A stretch of 13,203 nucleotides of DNA from Oscillospiraceae bacterium (lineage in GTDB: Bacteria; Bacillota_A; Clostridia; Oscillospirales; Oscillospiraceae), in contig JAFZOC010000007.1 of the NCBI GenBank assembly GCA_017550765.1, positions 1 to 13,203 of the forward strand, written 5' to 3'. Made by a program: the position numbers and the translations under genes. Below the pieces are notes generated by a model. That model saw only the letters and a list, made by a program, of their open reading frames with translations. It searched no databases and was not told where the DNA came from. This document shows, piece after piece, positions 1 through 4,545 of the stretch; positions within the stretch are counted from its first letter, which is position 1, and every line of letters begins with the position of its first letter.

Positions 1-22
1 AGCCTTGCAAAACAAGGCTTTT
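1..22 (+). terminator. Rho-independent terminator at the left edge
   Basis: A 7-bp perfect stem, AGCCTTG (1-7) and CAAGGCT (13-19), encloses a CAAAA loop and runs into four T (19-22). This is the form of an intrinsic terminator for a plus-strand gene lying left of the window. The stem may continue upstream of base 1, which cannot be seen. Confidence 0.65.
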
Positions 23-60
23 CGAGCGGCGGGCTATCCGATCCGAGGCGGGCCTTGCCC

Positions 61-110
61 CCTCGAGCTCCCCCGCTGCTCTGTCATCTGACGCTACAGC
101 GAGGTTTTTT
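61..110 (+). terminator. Possible weak terminator
   Basis: CCTCG (61-65) can pair with CGAGG (100-104), which is followed directly by six T (105-110). The loop is long, and an alternative pairing of CGCTG (74-78) with CAGCG (97-101) competes with it. The T run is convincing but the stem is weak, so this may instead be the AT-rich flank of the neighbouring 21-bp hairpin. Confidence 0.3.
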
Positions 111-111
111 G

Positions 112-157
112 ACAGTCTCAGAGGCCCCCGCCATACGGCGGGGGCCTCTGAGACTGT
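112..157. repeat. Perfect 21-bp inverted repeat (hairpin H1)
   Basis: Arms 112-132 and 137-157 are perfectly complementary over 21 bp around the 4-base loop ATAC. The inner part of the stem is GAGGCCCCCGCC. No T run follows it on either strand, so it is not a normal intrinsic terminator. TTTG (108-111) and CAAA (161-164) could extend pairing past a 3-base bulge. It contains one copy of the 47-nt element annotated separately. Confidence 0.9.
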
Positions 158-166
158 AGACAAAGT
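120..166 (-). repeat. 47-nt palindromic repeat element, copy A
   Basis: Read on the minus strand, this starts ACTTTGTCTACA, then has five variable bases, then a 13-bp hairpin AGAGGCCCCCGCC with loop GTAT. It aligns without gaps to copy B at 295-341 in the opposite orientation, 39 of 47 positions being identical by eye. The differences fall in the loop and in the segment just outside the GC-rich stem. In this copy that variable segment still pairs with flanking sequence, giving the longer 21-bp hairpin. Confidence 0.7.
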
Positions 167-201
167 CGATCCGGCATCGTTTCAGCAAGCATGGGGGAAG
201 G

Positions 202-229
202 GTGAAGGGGGATGGGATCCCCCCTTCAC
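202..229. repeat. Imperfect inverted repeat (hairpin H2)
   Basis: GTGAAGGGGG (202-211) pairs perfectly with CCCCCTTCAC (220-229). AT on each side of a GGG loop can extend it to 12 bp with one bulged C. There is no T run. It sits between H1 and the bidirectional terminator at 241-278. Confidence 0.65.
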
Positions 230-240
230 GTTCGATATGC

Positions 241-278
241 GCAAAAATGGGAACTTATTCGGAAGTTCCCATTTTTGC
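241..278. terminator. Bidirectional intrinsic terminator (hairpin H3)
   Basis: Arms 241-256 and 263-278 form a perfect 16-bp stem around the loop ATTCGG. The GC-containing core (GGGAACTT with AAGTTCCC) is bordered by an A run on the left and a T run on the right. It would therefore work as a terminator on either strand. On the minus strand it would end the mog-like transcript about 100 bp past its stop codon; on the plus strand it would stop read-through from the left. Confidence 0.75.
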
Positions 279-317
279 CTCTCAAGGTGTCGACACTTTG
301 TCGACACCTTGAGAGGC
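277..317. repeat. Perfect 19-bp inverted repeat (hairpin H4)
   Basis: Arms 277-295 and 299-317 are perfectly complementary over 19 bp with a 3-base loop CTT. Each arm contains the palindrome GTCGAC. The right arm overlaps the left arm of the next hairpin (312-341) by six bases, and the left arm overlaps the preceding H3 by two, so neighbouring structures compete in RNA. Confidence 0.85.
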
Positions 318-341
318 CCCCGCCATCCGGCGGGGGCCTCT
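295..341 (+). repeat. 47-nt palindromic repeat element, copy B
   Basis: This plus-strand copy starts ACTTTGTCGACA and ends with the hairpin AGAGGCCCCCGCC, loop ATCC, then the complementary arm. It matches copy A (120-166, opposite strand) at 39 of 47 positions. Its variable segment pairs with an upstream half-copy at 277-295 rather than with its own downstream flank, unlike copy A. Confidence 0.7.
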
Positions 342-344
342 TTT
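312..344 (+). terminator. Rho-independent terminator (hairpin H5)
   Basis: A 13-bp GC-rich stem (312-324 with 329-341, loop ATCC) ends in TTTT (341-344), a good intrinsic terminator for plus-strand transcription. On the minus strand no T run follows, so it should not terminate the mog-like transcript. Its left arm is shared with H4, so formation of H4 would remove the outer six base pairs. Confidence 0.6.
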
Positions 345-376
345 CGTATCTCATCACAGGCGCGAGAAGAGAGGGC

Positions 377-1276
377 TCAGAAGAGCTCCTCTTCCCGGAC
401 ACATTTGGTCTTGATCTCGCCCACCAGGGCCTGCAGCGCGTCGACCACATGGGGGCGGATGTCGCCGCCCACCAGGACGAACATGATGTCGTCGCCGACC
501 TTGAGCTCGCCGTCTGCCAGCCAGACGCGGGCATAGCGGATGCCCGGCATGGCGAGCGCGGCCTGCCTGGCCTGCTCCACGCGCTCCCCGTCGTAGGAGA
601 AGCGCATCCCTCTGACGGCGGGCGCGTCCTCATCGCCGGCGCGGACCCGGGCCTTGGCGGTCTGCCGCACGACGCCGTTATGGAAGAGATACATCCCGCA
701 GTCGGCAGAAGCGGGATCTTGCTTCGCCTCCCGGAGCCAGGCGTCCAGGGAGGGCCGCGGCGCTCTGCGCGCGCTCTGATCCGCGGCGGCGCAGTCGGCA
801 GAGCCCTCGGAGGCCAGCATGTCCATCCCGTGGGCGATGGCCTGGATGACCGCGTTCAAGTTTTCCCGGGCGGCCTTCTCGCTGCCCGGCAGCCCGACGA
901 TCAGGCTCCTGCCGCGGATCCCCGCCACACTGCGGGAGAGGCAGCCCCGGGGCGTGATCTGCAGGCTCGCCCAGCGCATGGCCTCCGGGATGCCCGGCGT
1001 CTCCCGCTCGATCACGGCCAAAGTCGCCTCGGGCGTCACGTCCCGGGGCGAGAAGCCGGTGCCGCCGGTGGTCAGGATGAGGGAGATCTTCAGTTCGTCG
1101 GCGCAGCGGATCAGCTCCGCCTGGATCATCTCCCTGTCGTCCGGTACGATCGCAGTATGTACGACCTCGAAGCCGTTCTCCGCCGCGATGGCGCAGACGG
1201 CCGGGCCGCTGGTGTCTTTCCGTTCTCCGCGCCAGCCCTTGTCGCTGACGGTGATCACTGCCGCTGTGTAGCGCAT
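377..1276 (-). CDS. MogA/MoaB-family molybdopterin adenylyltransferase-like domain fused to a MoaE-like domain
   Basis: 299 aa. Residues 1 to about 155 are a MogA/MoaB domain: SDKG at 11-14, the molybdopterin-binding LTTGGTGFSPRDVTPEAT at 68-85, and GLPGSEKAARENL at 128-140. This family activates molybdopterin with ATP or binds it during molybdenum cofactor synthesis in the cytoplasm. A linker (about 156-190) leads to residues 191-299, which resemble MoaE, the large subunit of molybdopterin synthase: HNGVVR at 199-204, DGELKVGDDIMFVLV at 255-269 and EIKTK at 287-291. Compared with E. coli MoaE from memory, the HR pair is IR (273-274) and the second conserved lysine near the C-terminus is missing, so this half may be non-catalytic. 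AAAGGAGG (1284-1291) precedes the ATG, with a strong promoter at 1387-1415. No other moco genes are in the window. The first domain is secure, the second likely. Confidence 0.87.
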   Translation of the reverse strand: MRYTAAVITVSDKGWRGERKDTSGPAVCAIAAENGFEVVHTAIVPDDREMIQAELIRCADELKISLILTTGGTGFSPRDVTPEATLAVIERETPGIPEAMRWASLQITPRGCLSRSVAGIRGRSLIVGLPGSEKAARENLNAVIQAIAHGMDMLASEGSADCAAADQSARRAPRPSLDAWLREAKQDPASADCGMYLFHNGVVRQTAKARVRAGDEDAPAVRGMRFSYDGERVEQARQAALAMPGIRYARVWLADGELKVGDDIMFVLVGGDIRPHVVDALQALVGEIKTKCVREEELF

Positions 1277-1386
1277 CCGTAGTCCTCCTTTATCCGTCGG
1301 CCGGGCGCGCAGCCCCGCCGGTATGCTCCCGGGGCGGCCTTCTCTGCCGGCGAGGACCGCCGGGACAGGAGCTGGCCGATGTGCCT

Positions 1387-1415
1387 ATTATAGCGCGCGC
1401 ATCCGGACTTAACAA
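1387..1415 (-). promoter_or_regulatory. Sigma-A-type promoter of the mog-like gene
   Basis: On the minus strand, TTGTTA (1410-1415), a 17-bp spacer and a consensus TATAAT (1387-1392) lie about 110 bp upstream of the start codon. The region is AT-rich within a GC-rich background, which supports a real promoter. Confidence 0.75.
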
Positions 1416-1545
1416 GTCTTATCGAAGAACAGACGAGGTGAAAGACGCTGTCAGGGCGGCTGTGAGCCGGCTGCGGGCGCATCGCGCAGTGACGACAGAC
1501 CCCGCCGTTTGCCACTGATATGTTTGAAAAATCGCCCGTTTTATG

Positions 1546-1598
1546 AAAAAAAGCCCAGAAAAAAAGCTGTTGCTATTTTTAGGCGACTATTGTATACT
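1546..1598 (+). promoter_or_regulatory. Promoter with UP-element-like A-tracts for the WYL regulator
   Basis: TTGCTA (1570-1575), a 17-bp spacer and TATACT (1593-1598) form a good sigma-A promoter. Two A7 tracts (1546-1552 and 1559-1565) sit just upstream of the -35, like an UP element. The -10 is inside an imperfect inverted repeat, GTATAC (1592-1597) and GCATAC (1603-1608), which could be an operator. Autoregulation by the WYL protein is a guess from that position. Confidence 0.7.
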
Positions 1599-1698
1599 GT
1601 TTGCATACTATGGGCCCGTACAGTCGGACCAGTGAGAGAGGGACGGAGGACGTCCGCAGGACCGGGCGGGCGTCAGTCGCGAAAAAGGAGAGACCTGC

Positions 1699-2703
1699 AT
1701 GGAGAGCGACGGCAAGCTGAGACTTTTGCATATCCTGGAGATGCTCTGGAACGAGACCGACGAGGAGCATCCCATGTCCACGGTGGAGATCGAGAGGGCG
1801 CTGAGAGACCGCTGGGGCCTGGAGGCCTATCGGATCACGATCCAGAAGGACGTGGCCGCACTGATCGCGGCGGGCTATTCGATCGAGGTCATCCGCTCCA
1901 CCCAGAACAAGTATTACATGTCCGCCCGCGTCTTTGAACTGCCGGAGCTGAAGCTCCTGGTGGACGCAGTGGAGTCGTCCAAGTTCATCACCAAGAAAAA
2001 GAGCAGCGCCCTGACCGAGAAGCTCATGCGCATGACCTGCTGCTGGAACGCAGCCGCCCTCAAGCGCAACATCGCCATCGCTGACCGGAACAAGTCGGAC
2101 AATGAGCAGATCTATTACATCATGGACGTGCTCAACGCCGCGATCGAGCAGGGCAGGAAGGTGCGCTTCTTCTACTTCGAGTACAGCGCCGGCAAACGCA
2201 GGAAACTGAAGAACGACGGCGCGCCCTATGTCCTCAGCCCCTATACGCTCACCTGGAACGGGGACTGCTACTATGTGGTGGGCTGGTCCGAAAAGCACGG
2301 GAAGATCGCTACCTTCCGGGTGGACAGGATCGACCGGGTGCCGGAGCTGCTGAAGGAAGGAGCGGTGCCCCGGCCCAAGCAGTACAGCATCGCCTCCTTC
2401 GCGGAGAAGGCTTTCCGTCTCTTCGACGGGGAGCATGTCCAGGTGGAGCTGCTGTGCGAGAACGGCATGATGAACACGGTGGTCGATCACTTCGGCCAGC
2501 AGGTGAAGACCAAGATCGTGGACAGCGAGCACTTCCGCGTCACCGCGGAGGTCTCCGCCACGCCCACCTTCTTCGCCTGGATCTTCGAGTTCGGCGGCAA
2601 GATCCGGATCGTCGGGCCGGAGAGCGTGAAGGAGCAGTATCGGCAGCTGCTGCAGCAGGGCGCGGCCGCAACGGACGCCGCCGAGACCGCGCCGGAGGGC
2701 TGA
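1699..2703 (+). CDS. WYL-domain transcriptional regulator with N-terminal HTH
   Basis: 334 aa. The N-terminus (about 5-70) is a winged-helix HTH of the kind found in DeoR/YafY-like WYL regulators, with LRLLHILEMLW at 7-17 and the recognition-helix region around RITIQKDVAALI at 45-56. The WYL domain spans about 150-215, including SPYTLTWNGDCYYVVGW at 180-196 and TFRVDRI at 205-211; here the signature is CYY rather than WYL. The C-terminal extension (about 246-320) ends with the usual WCX-type segment. WYL domains sense nucleic acid or nucleotide ligands, and the family contains repressors and activators of stress, DNA-damage and defence genes; the target here is unknown. The ribosome binding site AAAGGAG (1684-1690) sits 8 bases before the ATG. 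It stands alone, divergent from the mog-like gene and convergent with the DUF92 gene. No defence genes are nearby. Confidence 0.9.
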   Translation: MESDGKLRLLHILEMLWNETDEEHPMSTVEIERALRDRWGLEAYRITIQKDVAALIAAGYSIEVIRSTQNKYYMSARVFELPELKLLVDAVESSKFITKKKSSALTEKLMRMTCCWNAAALKRNIAIADRNKSDNEQIYYIMDVLNAAIEQGRKVRFFYFEYSAGKRRKLKNDGAPYVLSPYTLTWNGDCYYVVGWSEKHGKIATFRVDRIDRVPELLKEGAVPRPKQYSIASFAEKAFRLFDGEHVQVELLCENGMMNTVVDHFGQQVKTKIVDSEHFRVTAEVSATPTFFAWIFEFGGKIRIVGPESVKEQYRQLLQQGAAATDAAETAPEG

Positions 2704-2719
2704 GGACCCATCGAGAACA

Positions 2720-2753
2720 AAAGACCACAGGACCGATCGGTCCTGTGGTCTTT
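2720..2753. terminator. Perfect 34-bp palindrome: bidirectional terminator
   Basis: Bases 2720-2753 equal their own reverse complement: a 15-bp stem around GATC, starting AAAGACC and ending GGTCTTT. It lies between two convergent genes (stops at 2703 and 2819). The plus strand continues TTTCTG and the minus strand continues with four T then G, so it can end both transcripts. Confidence 0.85.
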
Positions 2754-2818
2754 CTGTATCCTGTCATATGGCCCCCGCCTTGCAACATCTGCGCCGCGCG
2801 CCCGGGAAGGGACCGGGC

Positions 2819-4255
2819 TCAGAGGAGCCCGGCACGGCTGCGGGCGGCGAAGACGGACGCGGCCAGGAGCACGGTCAGGATCGAGCTCAGCAGGTTCACC
2901 ATGTTGTTGTCGATCCAGGCACAGCCGCTCTCCCGCAGGGCGGGGGCGTCGCAGTGCTGCCCGTGGTCCGTGAGCGTGCCGCAGACGCTGCAGCGGTATT
3001 TGATCTGCAGCAGGGAGCCCAGGAGGCTGTCCGCCAGGCTCTGCAGGAAGACGAGCCCGCCCAGCCAGAGCGCCGTGGCGGGACGCAGCTCCAGCGCCAG
3101 GGCGCTGCCCAGGGCGATCGCGGCGGAGGCCAGGAGCGCGGCGCCGCTGCCCAGGGGAGACATGCCGCCGGAGACCCCGGCGGGGACGCTCCGCCGCCGG
3201 AAGGGATCGTAGGGCGCCCGCCGGGACAGCACCCCCAGGTCCGAGGACAGGGAGTCCACGAAGCAGCCGCCGATCGCCGCCACGCTCACCAGCAGGGCCC
3301 CGCGCTCGCCGCTGAGGCCATAGTAGAGCATGAAGAGGGTCCCCAGGCCGCCGTTGATCAAGATCTGCAGCAGGCCCCGCCCCCGGCCCCGCTTGGGCCG
3401 CCGGAGGACCTTGTACTTGTAGACGGAGACGAAGAAGATGCAGAAGTAGGTCCCCAGCAAAAACACTGTCCCGAAGGCGCCTCCGAAGAAGGAGAAGACG
3501 AACACGATCCCCATGGAGAGGAGCGCCCCGTAGTACGTGATCGCGCGGGAGAAGAAGACCACCAGGAACACCCCGATCGCCAGCAGCGCGCAGGGCAGCA
3601 CCGGGGCCTCCGGGAAGGAGAGCAGCCCGTAGGACAGGAGCGCCGTGCCGAAGACGATGGTGAAGTTGTCGAGACCGTGGCCGGTGAGCTCCAGGATCGC
3701 GCACAGCGCCCCGATCGTCAGCGCCTGCGGCAGGCCCAAAGGCTGGCGATAGACCAGGGCAAAGATCCACACGGCCAGACTGGAGACGGCGAAACAGGCC
3801 AGGGTCCCCACCAGGGACTTGCTCTCGAAGATCTTCCGGGAGCGGGAGGCGTGGCCCAGCATGGCGGCGAAGCCGTCGCCAAAGGTGAGGCAGAACACCG
3901 CGATCCCGCTGGGATAGTAGAAGGCGGGGAGGAAGAAGCAGAGGGTCATCACCGCGGTGACGGCGATGGCGAAGTAGACGGTGCCCGGGTGGTCCTCCTC
4001 TTCCCGCTCCACGCTCTTGAAGAGGCGGAAGCGGTGGGAGAGTGCGTTGAGCACGATGAAGCAGACCGGGATGACGATCTGATGGACCGTGCCCCGGAAG
4101 AACAGGTCCAGGAAGCACCAGACCATGAAGAGCATGGTGTGGATGCTCTTGCGGGAGGTCTCCAGGTCCGAGGCTCGCTGGACCAGCGGCCCCATGACGA
4201 AGATCAGAGAGAAGATATAGGCGAAGATGACGCCGTAGCCGGCCCAGACGGGCAT
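2819..4255 (-). CDS. Integral membrane fusion of a phytol/dolichol-kinase-like domain and a DUF92 (VTE6-like) domain
   Basis: 478 aa, with about a dozen hydrophobic segments. Residues 1 to about 225 look like the prenol kinase/CTP-transferase family (plant VTE5, SEC59): GDGFAAMLG at 126-134, KSLVGT at 146-151, ELTGHGLDNFTI at 189-200. Residues about 226-478 look like DUF92 (plant VTE6, phytyl-phosphate kinase): NGGLGTLFMLYYGL at 301-314, DSLSSDLGVLSRRAP at 334-348, AGVSGG at 359-364, DSLLGSLLQ at 409-417, a possible metal site of C422/C425 with H431/C435, and IDNNMVNLLSSI at 448-459. By family it may phosphorylate an isoprenoid alcohol and then its monophosphate in the membrane; the substrate is unknown. 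An ATG further upstream (4450) is open, but AAGGAGGT (4263-4270) and the promoter at 4332-4360 fix the start at 4255. A hairpin (CCGGGCTC/GAGCCCGG, 2813-2832) spans the stop codon. Both domain calls come from motif recognition only. Confidence 0.8.
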   Translation of the reverse strand: MPVWAGYGVIFAYIFSLIFVMGPLVQRASDLETSRKSIHTMLFMVWCFLDLFFRGTVHQIVIPVCFIVLNALSHRFRLFKSVEREEEDHPGTVYFAIAVTAVMTLCFFLPAFYYPSGIAVFCLTFGDGFAAMLGHASRSRKIFESKSLVGTLACFAVSSLAVWIFALVYRQPLGLPQALTIGALCAILELTGHGLDNFTIVFGTALLSYGLLSFPEAPVLPCALLAIGVFLVVFFSRAITYYGALLSMGIVFVFSFFGGAFGTVFLLGTYFCIFFVSVYKYKVLRRPKRGRGRGLLQILINGGLGTLFMLYYGLSGERGALLVSVAAIGGCFVDSLSSDLGVLSRRAPYDPFRRRSVPAGVSGGMSPLGSGAALLASAAIALGSALALELRPATALWLGGLVFLQSLADSLLGSLLQIKYRCSVCGTLTDHGQHCDAPALRESGCAWIDNNMVNLLSSILTVLLAASVFAARSRAGLL

Positions 4256-4331
4256 GGGCGGGACCTCCTTCCTGCTGCCGCCCGAGAGCGGGCGAGATGG
4301 ACGCGCGGCGCGCGCCGGGCGTCCTGGCGAC

Positions 4332-4360
4332 ACTATAGCATATCCCGCTGCGCCGCGCAA
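4332..4360 (-). promoter_or_regulatory. Sigma-A-type promoter of the DUF92 fusion gene
   Basis: On the minus strand, TTGCGC (4355-4360), a 17-bp spacer and TATAGT (4332-4337) lie about 77 bp upstream of the ATG at 4255. Its presence downstream of the alternative ATG at 4450 supports the shorter protein. Confidence 0.7.
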
Positions 4361-4404
4361 GCGCCGCCGGGTCGGAAAATGAGCGGGGGAGCCGGGGCCC
4401 GCGC

Positions 4405-4444
4405 CCCGGGGCCGCCCTGCACGATATGCGCTCCCGGGGCCGCC
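4405..4444 (+). repeat. Two copies of CCCGGGGCCGCC between divergent promoters
   Basis: The 12-mer CCCGGGGCCGCC occurs at 4405-4416 and again at 4433-4444, 28 bp apart, between the divergent promoters of the DUF92 gene and fbp. It could be a paired regulator site, or chance in very GC-rich DNA. Confidence 0.35.
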
Positions 4445-4458
4445 TCGCAAAATAGCCC

Positions 4459-4487
4459 TTGAAGAACGGGCCGATCTATGGCATGAT
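4459..4487 (+). promoter_or_regulatory. Probable promoter of fbp
   Basis: TTGAAG (4459-4464), 17 bp, then CATGAT (4482-4487) lie about 60 bp before the fbp start. The -10 matches consensus at four of six bases. It is in the right place and has the same spacing as the other promoters here. Confidence 0.55.
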
Positions 4488-4545
4488 AAAGAGGAAGGAT
4501 CGACGTCCCCGCGGGGGGCGCGAAGAACGAACGAGGAGGAGCGCC

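Larger units (their letters stand above)
1277..1698. other. Divergent control region between the mog-like gene and the WYL regulator
   Basis: This 422-bp gene-free stretch holds two divergent promoters: minus at 1387-1415 and plus at 1570-1598. The mog-like leader is about 105 nt, GC-rich, and able to form a small GCCCC/GGGGC hairpin; I could not match it to the molybdenum cofactor riboswitch. Between the promoters, 1416-1569 becomes AT-rich towards the WYL promoter. No convincing small gene or RNA is visible. Confidence 0.55.

Noticed and set aside
112..157. H1 hairpin as an intrinsic terminator
   Set aside because: The stem is strong, but neither strand has a T run after it. It is kept as a structural repeat.
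1277..1386. Molybdenum cofactor riboswitch in the mog-like leader
   Set aside because: The leader is long enough and GC-rich, but I could not find the conserved core of that riboswitch; only a small GCCCC/GGGGC hairpin is visible.
1699..2703. WYL protein as a marker of a defence island
   Set aside because: WYL regulators often accompany defence genes, but none of the neighbours here is a defence, phage or mobile-element gene.
2819..4450. Longer 543-residue version of the DUF92 protein starting at 4450
   Set aside because: The extra 65 residues are Arg/Pro/Gly-rich, span the promoter at 4332-4360, and have no ribosome binding site comparable to AAGGAGGT before 4255.
2768..4462. 564-codon plus-strand frame opposite the DUF92 fusion gene
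   Set aside because: Highly charged, repetitive antisense product; the minus strand has promoter, ribosome binding site and recognisable membrane motifs.
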